Source: JBGSLN01 sp041740675 (lineage in GTDB: Bacteria > Pseudomonadota > Gammaproteobacteria > JBGSLN01). Taken from it: 12,823 nucleotides of DNA. The position numbers and the translations under genes are program-made. The stretch lies in contig JBGSLN010000315.1 of NCBI GenBank assembly GCA_041740675.1, positions 1-12,823 of the forward strand, read 5' to 3'. This document shows, piece after piece, positions 6,752-12,823 of the stretch (within the stretch, counting starts at the first letter, position 1; every line of letters begins with the position of its first letter). A model generated the notes under the pieces. That model saw only the letters and a list, made by a program, of their open reading frames with translations. It was not told the origin of the DNA and ran no database searches.

Positions 6752-7228
6752 ATGATTAAATTTGCAATGCAAAATACTATTAATGAACTGAGTAATCAAG
6801 TTGACATTGAAAATGATAAACGTTGGATAGGCCAAAAAGAAGTTAAATGTTTACATCTAATGCTAGATGTTTCTCATGGAGGTTGGGTAATATTAGTTAA
6901 AGCTAAAGCTGGTTCAAAGATGCCTACACATTATCACCCCAATGGATTATATGTTTTCACTGTGTCAGGTCATTGGCATTATCCAGAACATGACTGGGAA
7001 GCGAAAACCGGACATTTTCTTTATGAAGCACCCGGTGAAATGCACACACCCACTTTTATTGAGGACACTCTACTTTATAGTGTGATCCCAGCAGGTCCTA
7101 TAATTTATGTGAATCCCTGCGGACAAATAGATTCAATCACGGATGTTCATACGCATTTAGCTGCGGTGCGTGAACATTACAAGAAAATTGGTTTAACTGA
7201 ACAAGATATACAGCAAATAATCCGCTAG
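6752..7228 (+). CDS. Cupin, 2,4'-dihydroxyacetophenone dioxygenase-like
   Basis: This is a single-domain cupin of 158 residues. Counting from the ATG, the metal-binding motif THYH gives His60 and His62. Glu79 in YPEHDWEA and His98 in APGEMHT complete a likely three-His plus Glu iron site. The sequence YEAPGEMHT, the aligned NPCG and the tail EHYKKIGL match the 2,4'-dihydroxyacetophenone dioxygenase family, which cleaves the bond between two carbonyl-type carbons of an aromatic hydroxyketone using O2 and non-haem iron. Many members have unknown substrates, so the reaction here is inference. I prefer the ATG at 6752 because GAGG lies 5-6 nt upstream. A GTG at 6713 would add 13 residues but has no ribosome-binding site. 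The gene follows two oxidative pseudogenes and may be the last working member of that cluster. Confidence 0.85.
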   Translation: MIKFAMQNTINELSNQVDIENDKRWIGQKEVKCLHLMLDVSHGGWVILVKAKAGSKMPTHYHPNGLYVFTVSGHWHYPEHDWEAKTGHFLYEAPGEMHTPTFIEDTLLYSVIPAGPIIYVNPCGQIDSITDVHTHLAAVREHYKKIGLTEQDIQQIIR

Positions 7229-7376
7229 AAACTGCTGCGAATTTCATAAATCCCCTCATTTTTGAAAATTGCATAATCCAATTTATTCACCCCTACTTAT
7301 GGGTAGATTGTCTATTAAAATACAAGAGAAAGAGTTTATTGGACTTAAATTTAGCTGGAGTTTCAGCGTTGGTCCT

Positions 7377-8087
7377 TTAAACCAATTTGCGAATTTCAAT
7401 AAGAACTTCTCTAATACAAGCTGGTGCGGATAAACTTAGTAAGTAATTAACAGTTTTTACAAGATCATCTGGCTCTAACATTTCTTCTTTAGGAAAATCT
7501 AACAAATCCATCATGCTTGTATTGGTATAACTAGGACATAATGCTGTCACTTTAATCCCGGTATTAATTAATTCTTTTAATATAGATTCGCTTAATCCAA
7601 CCACAGCAAATTTAGAACTTGCATATGCCGCTAAATTGGACCCCGCCATTTTTCCTTGCCGTGAAGCAACATTGAAAATATAACCTGATGCTTGCTTTTT
7701 CATAATAGGAACTATCTCATGAATACAGTTAAAATGTCCTAGTAGATTCACTTTAACAATTTTTTCAAACTCATTGAAATCAATCTCACTGCCACCAAGT
7801 CGAGCAATACCCACACCATTAAAAAGAATATCAATTCTGTTAACTTGTCTCATCAAACTATTGACCGCTGCATTGACTTGCGCTGGATCAGACACGTCAA
7901 TGGCAAAAATTATTGGTTCATCTTGTTGTTGCAATTGATATTTATGTTTCAATATTTTCGTATGTTCAATTAATTTATCTTTTGCTATATCCGCAAGAGC
8001 AATACGGTAATTCTGACTGACAAGATTTTCTGCTATAGCCTGACCAATGCCACCTGCAGCGCCGGTAATAAATGCAACTTTTTTCAT
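7377..8087 (-). CDS. Short-chain dehydrogenase/reductase (SDR)
   Basis: This 236-residue classical SDR is an NAD(P)-dependent oxidoreductase of the Rossmann fold. TGAAGGIG (8-15) is the cofactor glycine motif. Asp33 at the end of the second strand favours NAD(H) over NADP(H). Asp64 lies in the DVSD adenine-binding turn. NGVG (90-93) stands in for the usual NNAG. Asn114, Ser142, Tyr155 and Lys159 complete the catalytic tetrad. CPSYTNTSM (184-192) replaces the common PGxxxT loop, and the C-terminus lacks the VDGG tail, which points to a divergent substrate range. Its ATG overlaps the TGA of the upstream acetyltransferase gene by 4 nt (ATGA), so translation is coupled and the two probably act in one pathway. 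The substrate is not deducible. Confidence 0.92.
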   Translation of the reverse strand: MKKVAFITGAAGGIGQAIAENLVSQNYRIALADIAKDKLIEHTKILKHKYQLQQQDEPIIFAIDVSDPAQVNAAVNSLMRQVNRIDILFNGVGIARLGGSEIDFNEFEKIVKVNLLGHFNCIHEIVPIMKKQASGYIFNVASRQGKMAGSNLAAYASSKFAVVGLSESILKELINTGIKVTALCPSYTNTSMMDLLDFPKEEMLEPDDLVKTVNYLLSLSAPACIREVLIEIRKLV

Positions 8088-8866
8088 AAATACCTCATTA
8101 TCAATTTATATGCATTTGTCATAGCATATATTTTAAATCCTAATCGAGTATATAAATTAAATCCCTCTTCTGAAGCATCTAAAAAACAATGTTGATAACC
8201 AGCCTTTTTCGCTTCAGACATCATATGTAACGTTAATAATGTGCCAATCCCACGATTTTTAAATTTATGCTTGGTTGCTAAATTATGTAACATGACAGCA
8301 GCATCCGATAAAAATAAAGTAGCGGACGCTGCAACTTCATTGTTGTAATAAGCAGTAAAATGTCTTAACTTTTTCTCATCAATACGTTGCAATGCAACAT
8401 TTAGTTTACGATAGCCCTCACCCTTATCTGCACTTGGAAATCCTTCTTGCACTGGCCCTATCCATTCATGTAAATCATCATTTGCTTCTTTAATATTGAC
8501 CGTGTGTATTTCAAGCACGTTGGACAAATCTAAATACATGGCTGGCGCTTGATATAATAAATTAAATCCAAGTTTCTTTATGTCTATGTCTTCATCTATT
8601 GCAGTAGCAGTTATACACCAATCCCACGGTACTTTATGTTTTCTAAAAAAACTATCGATAACATTCACTGTTTCAGCACTGACAGCTTCATCCTTTCGAG
8701 TGTCTATGACCACATTGAGGGAGGATGAATTAACCCCAGTTGCAAACACATTCAAGCCAGGAAACTGTAATTCATCGATGGCTATTGTCCGATAAAACTC
8801 AAGTATCGCTGCGATGCCTTGTGGAGTGATTAAATGGTCACTTATTTCAATCGTCATTTTACTCAT
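8084..8866 (-). CDS. GNAT-family N-acetyltransferase
   Basis: This 260-residue protein has a GNAT domain in its C-terminal half (about 120-260). Motif A is clear: LHNLATKHKFKNRGIGTLL, with N204-R-G-I-G208 forming the pyrophosphate loop for acetyl-CoA. It is followed by a helix (MSEAKKAG) and the motif B strand with FNLYTRLGFK (236-245). The N-terminal 115 residues are weaker and may be a degenerate second GNAT-like half, as in tandem-GNAT proteins. GAGGAAG lies about 5 nt before the ATG, and the stop codon of a 14-codon upstream frame overlaps this start. The gene is translationally coupled to the SDR that follows, so they probably modify the same small molecule or consecutive intermediates. 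The acceptor substrate is unknown. Confidence 0.9.
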   Translation of the reverse strand: MSKMTIEISDHLITPQGIAAILEFYRTIAIDELQFPGLNVFATGVNSSSLNVVIDTRKDEAVSAETVNVIDSFFRKHKVPWDWCITATAIDEDIDIKKLGFNLLYQAPAMYLDLSNVLEIHTVNIKEANDDLHEWIGPVQEGFPSADKGEGYRKLNVALQRIDEKKLRHFTAYYNNEVAASATLFLSDAAVMLHNLATKHKFKNRGIGTLLTLHMMSEAKKAGYQHCFLDASEEGFNLYTRLGFKIYAMTNAYKLIMRYL

Positions 8867-8907
8867 AGATCTTCCTCATGACGAATTAATCTTAACTTTC
8901 TCATCAT
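8863..8907 (-). CDS. Possible 14-codon leader peptide of the GNAT-SDR operon
   Basis: On the minus strand AAAAAGGAAAA, a strong ribosome-binding site, stands immediately before ATG-ATG, opening the frame MMRKLRLIRHEEDL with a TGA stop. That TGA overlaps the acetyltransferase ATG as ATGA, the same geometry as the acetyltransferase/SDR junction. The peptide has no attenuation-type codon run, apart from being Arg/Leu-rich. It could couple translation of the acetyltransferase to ribosome traffic from the stronger upstream site. Too short to prove from one sequence. Confidence 0.35.
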   Translation of the reverse strand: MMRKLRLIRHEEDL

Positions 8908-9025
8908 TTTTCCTTTTTAATTAGTAATATTTATGCCCTGGCAACTTTAATTTCATCCACTCAAAATTTAACTCATTTTTAACGTCTTGAAAATCAAATG
9001 ATATAGATGCGCTTCATTATTTGCT

Positions 9026-9054
9026 ATGATAGGTAATGTCATTTATTTTGTTAA
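9026..9054 (-). promoter_or_regulatory. Putative sigma70 promoter of the GNAT-SDR operon
   Basis: On the minus strand TTAACA (9054-9049) and TATCAT (9031-9026) are separated by exactly 17 bp. Each matches the consensus in five of six positions. It lies between the upstream terminator-like hairpin and the leader ORF, the expected place for an operon promoter. Confidence 0.55.
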
Positions 9055-9077
9055 AATATTTGGAAGACTACAATTAA

Positions 9078-9119
9078 AGATTAGGCACCTTTTCTTCAGC
9101 TGAAAAAGAGGCCTAATCT
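9078..9119 (-). terminator. Long near-palindromic hairpin, likely terminator of the barrel-like gene
   Basis: AGATTAGGC (9078-9086) and GCCTAATCT (9111-9119) are perfect 9-bp arms, and the pairing continues inward to the centre at CAGCTG with only two mismatches and a 2-nt bulge. This gives a stem of about 20 bp. On the minus strand it lies about 85 nt after the stop codon of the barrel-like gene and is followed by TTTAATT, a modest T-tract. Termination or 3'-end protection is likely, and the near-perfect symmetry would also permit a cruciform. Confidence 0.5.
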
Positions 9120-9204
9120 GGTTTGGCATCACGGACATCAGCATTCACTCTTTCTTTATCCGATTTACCCACTTATTTCTAAACATAACCCAATTAGTTA
9201 TCCT

Positions 9205-10182
9205 TTAGAAATAAACATTTAATGCAACAACACCTGCTACAAACTCATTCGAGTTTCTGCCATAAACTGAAAACCACGTTCCACCGATTATGCCAACATT
9301 AGAATTAAAATTATATTCGATAGCCGGGGCCAGTGATACTTGATCACCGCTCGGTGTACTGTTTACCGCAGGTAAGCCACTGCTTGTTACACCGGGTGTT
9401 CCGCTGAAAGTCGCTGATTGTGAAGTTGTATATACCACGTCCAATGCAGGCACCCAATGTTGAGTCAACGTGTATTCAAGGCCCAAATCAGTGGTAAAAA
9501 CATTGCCGGGTTTAACATCCCCATCTGTTCCAAAACCACCGCCATAAGAATTAAAGCCTGTTACATGGGCACTACTTGGAATAGTATCAGTAAAAGTCAG
9601 CCGTGTACTTAAATATTTACCATTGTGAAACTGGTGCATTTTTTGAAAATTAGCACCCAAACTTGTTTGGTATGAACCAGCGCCAATTGCATCAACCCCA
9701 AGCTTATTAGGATCCAAATTTCGATAACGTCCGTCAGGAAAAGTCTCTTCAACTGTCAGCCGCAGATCTGGAACCCACGCATGGCTATGCAAAGCTTGAA
9801 AGCCAAGAGTCACACTGGAATCACCTACTCCTGAAGAAGTCTGATCTTGTGTTTCTTTAAAGTTAAAAGGAACAGAGATTGCTATGTCCATCCAATTAGT
9901 TAACCCATAAGAAACAATAGCTGTTGGTGAAATGTTTGTCGCAGACGGGGCACTGACTACTTTTGCACGATTATTATAAATCCCGTTATCATCGGTGACA
10001 AACACATAAGGTTCAAAATTAATATGTCCTTTTGGAATGGTAGTTCCACCTGGTGCCAACAACGGGCCGGTCATCCAAGGACCTTGAATAGAATCAGTTG
10101 TATCATTTTGGTCAGCAATCGCAGTCCCAGAAGAAAGCAGAACAACTATTATTGCAGATAGGATTTTATTGCATGAATTCAC
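9205..10182 (-). CDS. Secreted outer-membrane beta-barrel-like protein
   Basis: This 325-residue protein has a clear Sec signal peptide: a basic start, hydrophobic core ILSAIIVVLLSSG (7-19) and a likely cleavage after AIA (21-23). The mature part alternates polar and hydrophobic residues in strands separated by Gly/Ser/Asn-rich turns (e.g. TSLGANFQ, LGLEYTLTQHW, LAPAIEYNF), and ends in ALNVYF with a C-terminal aromatic residue, the usual signal for barrel insertion. The pattern resembles the MetA-pathway/phenol-degradation outer-membrane transporter group. A role as a porin or solute channel is inference. The start is GTG at 10180-10182, preceded by an A9G5 tract serving as ribosome-binding site. 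The gene follows the RGS-like gene on the same strand but has its own promoter. Confidence 0.82.
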   Translation of the reverse strand: MNSCNKILSAIIVVLLSSGTAIADQNDTTDSIQGPWMTGPLLAPGGTTIPKGHINFEPYVFVTDDNGIYNNRAKVVSAPSATNISPTAIVSYGLTNWMDIAISVPFNFKETQDQTSSGVGDSSVTLGFQALHSHAWVPDLRLTVEETFPDGRYRNLDPNKLGVDAIGAGSYQTSLGANFQKMHQFHNGKYLSTRLTFTDTIPSSAHVTGFNSYGGGFGTDGDVKPGNVFTTDLGLEYTLTQHWVPALDVVYTTSQSATFSGTPGVTSSGLPAVNSTPSGDQVSLAPAIEYNFNSNVGIIGGTWFSVYGRNSNEFVAGVVALNVYF

Positions 10183-10189
10183 GAGTAGA

Positions 10190-10203
10190 CCCCCTTTTTT
10201 TTT
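10190..10203 (-). repeat. A9G5 homopolymer tract at the ribosome-binding site
   Basis: On the minus strand nine A are followed by five G, then 7 nt to the GTG start of the barrel-like gene. The G run supplies the Shine-Dalgarno pairing, so slippage in either run would change the strength or spacing of translation initiation. Confidence 0.55.
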
Positions 10204-10217
10204 ATTACTAGGAAATA

Positions 10218-10246
10218 ATATTGACAGACCGCATTGCAGATGTCAA
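10218..10246 (-). promoter_or_regulatory. Putative promoter of the barrel-like gene within a palindrome
   Basis: On the minus strand a consensus TTGACA (10246-10241) precedes CAATAT (10223-10218) by 17 bp, a weak -10; TATTAT lies slightly further down. TTGACA also occurs on the plus strand at 10221-10226, so the site is flanked by 6-bp inverted arms spanning 10221-10246, which may be an operator. Confidence 0.4.
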
Positions 10247-10300
10247 ACAACCTGCGTTGTAATATTGCGAAGCTCATCCCTTGCGAGCAGCACTCAGGTT

Positions 10301-11041
10301 TTATGGGTAAGTTTTAATAACCCCTTTCGATTGAACTATCGCTTGATATGCTTCATTTACAATTTGTGAGTTTACCAAGCGGAGATTAAGCGTGATTAAA
10401 TCTATTACTAATGGAAGTATTGTTTCTTTGAGATATTGTTTAAGATTTTCGGTTCTTGTAATGGATGGATTTTCTTTAGCTATTTCGCGTAATCCTTTTA
10501 TAATGCTATCATCAATATTTAGTGAATATTTTGCATTAATAGAAAAATATTTTTGATACAAAACATCCCATTTCATATTTTTATTCATACAGGAAACATA
10601 ATCCTCAATAAATTTATAATTTTCTGTATTCTTTTTCATATTTTCAATTTGCTTTAAAAATTCCCATTCTTTTTTTTCTAAAATAGAAAAATCAATGTTT
10701 CCACTCTCATTAATTTTAAGATATTCTAGAATTGATTTTTTGAGGTTCTCTGCTTCTTTTGAATCAGCTAGTTCTTGCGTTGGATATGAGTTTAGCTCTT
10801 GTTGCGTAGTAGTAAGTTGTGGATAGCTTGTAGGTTTTCCTACTATGGATAACTGACGACTCCTGTCGCTTGAAAATTTGAGTGGAGAAAGCAATACAGT
10901 AGTACTTAATGATCGCTCTCTCGCTTTTTCAGAATCCTTCCCAGGGTATTCGCTCCAACTGCTAGCGTGCTTCTCATCCTTAGAATCACTTTGTTTATCT
11001 GACACCCCTTTTCTTCTACCAAAAAAATTAAACCTAAACAT
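10301..11041 (-). CDS. RGS-like domain protein, putative effector acting on host G-alpha
   Basis: This is a 246-residue soluble protein. Residues 1-95 are basic, Ser/Lys-rich and probably disordered. Residues of about 118-236 are helical and read like a regulator of G-protein signalling (RGS) domain. ENYKFIEDY (140-148) aligns with the ENIxFWxxxxxY core. LYQKYFSINAKYSLNID (161-177) aligns with IYxxFISVNAPxEVNLD. LRLVNSQIVNEAY (220-232) aligns with the terminal RFLKSxIYxxL. Asn141 and Asn175 fall where RGS4 Asn88 and Asn128 contact G-alpha. RGS domains accelerate GTP hydrolysis by heterotrimeric G-alpha, which bacteria lack, so the target would be in a eukaryotic host. GAGGA lies about 8 nt before the ATG. 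No signal peptide is visible. The family call is from memory of motifs; the host-target role is inference. Confidence 0.65.
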   Translation of the reverse strand: MFRFNFFGRRKGVSDKQSDSKDEKHASSWSEYPGKDSEKARERSLSTTVLLSPLKFSSDRSRQLSIVGKPTSYPQLTTTQQELNSYPTQELADSKEAENLKKSILEYLKINESGNIDFSILEKKEWEFLKQIENMKKNTENYKFIEDYVSCMNKNMKWDVLYQKYFSINAKYSLNIDDSIIKGLREIAKENPSITRTENLKQYLKETILPLVIDLITLNLRLVNSQIVNEAYQAIVQSKGVIKTYP

Positions 11042-11116
11042 GATACATTCCTCTAGTTCATTAGCTATACGAATCTACTCTCCAAAATCAATATGCCATA
11101 ATCTAATCTCATCTGC

Positions 11117-11122
11117 ATTATA
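11117..11122 (-). promoter_or_regulatory. Possible -10 box upstream of the RGS-like gene
   Basis: The minus strand has a consensus TATAAT about 75 nt before the start codon, just outside the repeat array. No good -35 is present at the right spacing. A second weaker pair, TTGATT then TATAGC with a 16-bp spacer, lies closer to the gene. Confidence 0.3.
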
Positions 11123-11124
11123 CT

Positions 11125-11425
11125 TTAACTTGTGTTTTTTAATGATCTCTCACTCCGTTCGGGATGACAACCCTTTGTCATTCCGAGCATCGCGAGGAAT
11201 CTTCATCAGGCTGCTCGTGTTTTTTTATGATCCTTCGCTACGCTCAGGATGACAAGTATGCGTTCGGGATGACAACCCTTTGTCATCCCGAGCAACGCGA
11301 GGAATCTCCATCAAGCTGCTCATGTTTTTTTATGATCCCTCATTTCATTCGGGATGACAAGTATGCGTTCGGGATGACAGTTGGACACTCAGGATGAAAA
11401 GTATACGTTCGGAATGACAACACTA
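11125..11425. repeat. Tandem palindromic TGTCATCCCGA repeat array, copy 2
   Basis: Two full units with a 105-bp period start at 11176 and 11281, flanked by a truncated unit (right arm 11144-11169) and by terminal fragments up to about 11425. The right arm at 11229-11254 is identical over 26 nt to the one at 1915-1940. The right arm of the second unit (about 11332-11360) matches the reverse complement of the left arm at 1756-1781. Both arrays share the linker GACAGTTGGAC, but on opposite strands, so this array is inverted relative to copy 1. It fills most of the 466-bp gap between the divergent RGS-like and phaB genes. The plus-strand open frame inside it (CHSEHREESS, CHPEQREESP) is repeat translation. 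Confidence 0.85.
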
Positions 11426-11507
11426 AAATAAATTTAATCACCTATGGATTATTGGAAAATTTTCATGCAAACTCAAATGATATAAGTATAGAGGGAGAAT
11501 AACTGCT

Positions 11508-12254
11508 ATGGAAAATAAAGTTGCTTTGATAACAGGTGGAATGGGAGGGATAGGCACAGCAATATGTCAATATTTCTCACAAAGGCATGCACATGTTATT
11601 GCTGGCTATAACCGTAATGGTGACCATGATGCAGCAAAGAAATGGCAAGAACAACAGAAAAACCAAGGTCACGATATCTATGTTAGCTATCTAGATGTTA
11701 CTGACTTTGAATCCTGTAAACAGATGATGCAAGATGTAGTATCTAAATTTGGTCGTATTGATATATTAGTGAATAATGCTGGAATAACCTGTGATGTGCA
11801 ACTTTATAAGATGAATTCTGAACAATGGCAGAAAGTGTTACACACAAATCTCGATAGCATGTTTAATGTTACACGTAATGTAATTTCTGGAATGATTGAA
11901 CGTAATTATGGACGTATCATTAATATTTCTTCGATTAATGGACAAAAAGGTCAATTCGGTCAATCTAATTATGCTGCAGCGAAAGCAGGAATTCATGGAT
12001 TCACAAAGAGTTTAGCACAAGAAGTAGCACACAAAGGTATCACTGTGAATACTGTGTCACCTGGTTATATCGAAACCAGTATGGTGATGTCGATCCCTCA
12101 GGAAGTTCGAGAAAAAATTGTGGCGCAAATTCCTATTGGCCGATTGGGAAAGCCTGAAGAAGTGGCTCGTGCTGCTGGATTTTTGGCTGCAGAAGATAGC
12201 GGCTTTATTACCGGTTCAAACTTAATGATCAATGGCGGACAATATTTACTTTAA
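11508..12254 (+). CDS. phaB: Acetoacetyl-CoA reductase (NADPH)
   Basis: This 248-residue SDR reduces acetoacetyl-CoA to (R)-3-hydroxybutyryl-CoA, the monomer for polyhydroxybutyrate. Length is typical of the family. TGGMGGIG (9-16) is the cofactor loop. Tyr34-Asn-Arg36 follows the second strand, where the family binds the NADPH phosphate. NNAG is at 89-92, Asn114, Ser142, Tyr155 and Lys159 form the catalytic tetrad, and NISSINGQKGQFGQ (139-152), VSPGYIETSMV and the NGG end are characteristic of PhaB rather than FabG. GGGAG precedes the ATG by about 10 nt, a slightly long spacing. Its 3' end lies 16 bp from the convergent PHA synthase gene, so the two enzymes of one pathway are not in one operon. 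The gene reads out of the repeat array upstream, with only a weak TATAAG (11481-11486) as a possible -10. Confidence 0.93.
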   Translation: MENKVALITGGMGGIGTAICQYFSQRHAHVIAGYNRNGDHDAAKKWQEQQKNQGHDIYVSYLDVTDFESCKQMMQDVVSKFGRIDILVNNAGITCDVQLYKMNSEQWQKVLHTNLDSMFNVTRNVISGMIERNYGRIINISSINGQKGQFGQSNYAAAKAGIHGFTKSLAQEVAHKGITVNTVSPGYIETSMVMSIPQEVREKIVAQIPIGRLGKPEEVARAAGFLAAEDSGFITGSNLMINGGQYLL

Positions 12255-12263
12255 GAAAAAATA

Positions 12264-12280
12264 TCAAAAATTATTTTTGA
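12264..12280. terminator. AT-rich hairpin between phaB and phaC
   Basis: TCAAAAA and TTTTTGA form a perfect 7-bp inverted repeat around TTA, which is itself the phaC stop codon on the minus strand. On that strand the hairpin is followed by TATTTTTTC, a usable T-tract. The stem is weak, so termination is only moderately supported; it could serve both convergent genes. Confidence 0.35.
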
Positions 12281-12823
12281 AGCACATAAGTTCCTGGTGC
12301 ATCGTAAAGAATAGAGTATCCTTGCTTCTCATTTCCGAAAGAAGGTGGTTTGCTTTTTTCATCTGACTGTACCAACCATTTATGCCATGCTGGCCACCAA
12401 GAACCTTCATAGTGCGGCGCGATTTCCTGCCAACCTTTTGCAGTTATACGCTTATCTTTATTTTTATGAAACAATATTTGATAAGTACGACCAAGATGTC
12501 CAGGTTCACTCACAATCCCAGCATTATGCCCTCCACTGGTAAGTACAAATGTAATATCCGATTTTGTGAGAAGATGTATTTTATAAACTGACTTCCAAGG
12601 AGCAATATGATCAGTTAGGGTGCTTACAACAAACATAGGTGTATGAATATCTTGTAATGCGATACTTTTATCTGAAATTTTAAAATGTCCCTGTACCAAA
12701 TCATTATTCAAAAATAAGTGTCGCAAATATTCAGTATGCATTTTAAACGGCAATCGTGTGGTGTCCGTATCCCACGCCATGAGATCATTTAAGGGTCTTC
12801 TCTCGCCTAATAAATAATCACGC
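12271..12823 (-). CDS. phaC: Poly(3-hydroxyalkanoate) synthase, C-terminal part (partial)
   Basis: The frame is open to the right edge, so this is the last 183 codons of a gene starting outside the window. Upstream of an internal ATG at 12780 it reads RDYLLGERRPLNDLMAWD, continuing TDTTRLPFKMH. This matches the conserved core of class I PHA synthases, which polymerise 3-hydroxyacyl-CoA into storage granules using a Cys-Asp-His triad in an alpha/beta-hydrolase fold. The Asp of STLTDHIAPW (codon at 12610-12612) and the His of TSGGHNAGIV (12526-12528) are present. The nucleophilic Cys lies beyond the window. The tryptophan-rich end (EGSWWPAWHKWL) is also typical. Nothing suggests truncation at the 3' end. 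It faces phaB tail to tail. Confidence 0.92.
   Translation of the reverse strand, partial: RDYLLGERRPLNDLMAWDTDTTRLPFKMHTEYLRHLFLNNDLVQGHFKISDKSIALQDIHTPMFVVSTLTDHIAPWKSVYKIHLLTKSDITFVLTSGGHNAGIVSEPGHLGRTYQILFHKNKDKRITAKGWQEIAPHYEGSWWPAWHKWLVQSDEKSKPPSFGNEKQGYSILYDAPGTYVLQK

Larger units (their letters stand above)
8908..9204. other. Intergenic region between the barrel-like gene and the leader/GNAT/SDR unit
   Basis: No further gene is supported. The region contains a promoter for the leftward GNAT-SDR unit (9026-9054) and a long hairpin at 9078-9119 that probably ends the transcript of the preceding barrel-like gene. The leader of the GNAT transcript would be about 110 nt before the small ORF. 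Confidence 0.6.

Noticed and set aside
10169..10369. Plus-strand frame of 66 codons across the barrel/RGS gap
   Set aside because: Overlaps the signal-peptide region and the promoter, with no ribosome-binding site or recognisable sequence.
10878..11252. Plus-strand frame of 124 codons
   Set aside because: It is antisense to the start of the RGS-like gene and continues into the repeat array, so it has no independent support.
11164..11397. Plus-strand open frame of 77 codons reading CHSEHREESS and CHPEQREESP
   Set aside because: It is a translation of the repeat array, with two near-identical halves at the repeat period and no ribosome-binding site.
12345..12591. Plus-strand frames of 65 and 69 codons
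   Set aside because: Antisense to phaC, which is clearly coding.
1..12823. tRNA, rRNA or transposase genes
   Set aside because: I looked for tRNA-like GGTTCGAATCC signatures and transposase motifs and saw none.

Overview
The window is AT-rich and gene-sparse, and suggests a host-associated gammaproteobacterium, most plausibly of the Legionellales/Coxiellaceae type. Three things point that way: two large proteins without clear bacterial relatives, one of them with hydrophobic segments and both resembling secreted effectors; a small protein whose C-terminal half reads like a eukaryotic RGS domain; and dispersed palindromic TGTCATCCCGA-type repeats. Polyhydroxybutyrate genes and visible pseudogenes fit as well. 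The genus is not determined by anything seen here.

Left part (1-4438). The window opens with the 3' end of an unrecognised gene. A 457-residue protein with degenerate protein-kinase-like landmarks follows, behind a TTGACA promoter. It converges on a 704-residue putative effector-like protein, and the gap between them holds tandem 106-bp palindromic repeats. The 310-bp gap upstream of the 704-residue gene carries a perfect 8-bp inverted repeat.

Middle (4439-7228). A NYN/LabA-type nuclease gene is followed on the same strand by a MarR-family regulator coupled to a small unrecognised protein. Upstream of the regulator, on the other strand, lie the remains of an operon: the C-terminal tail of a short-chain dehydrogenase (SDR), then a broken HxE-type Fe(II)/2-oxoglutarate oxygenase related to clavaminate synthase/AsnO. 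An intact cupin of the 2,4'-dihydroxyacetophenone dioxygenase type follows. The regulator and the cupin share an identical 12-base extended -10 promoter.

Right part (7377-12823). A leftward, tightly coupled unit runs from a 14-codon leader ORF to a GNAT acetyltransferase to an SDR, joined by ATGA overlaps. Next come a signal-peptide-bearing outer-membrane beta-barrel-like protein with an A9G5 tract at its ribosome-binding site and the RGS-like protein. A second repeat array lies beyond them, inverted relative to the first. The window ends with phaB (acetoacetyl-CoA reductase) converging on the C-terminal part of phaC (PHA synthase). PhaB makes (R)-3-hydroxybutyryl-CoA and PhaC polymerises it, so the right end is a polyhydroxybutyrate storage locus with an unusual tail-to-tail layout.

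All calls were made by reading the sequence, without database searches. The RGS, kinase and oxygenase assignments rest on motif recognition only.
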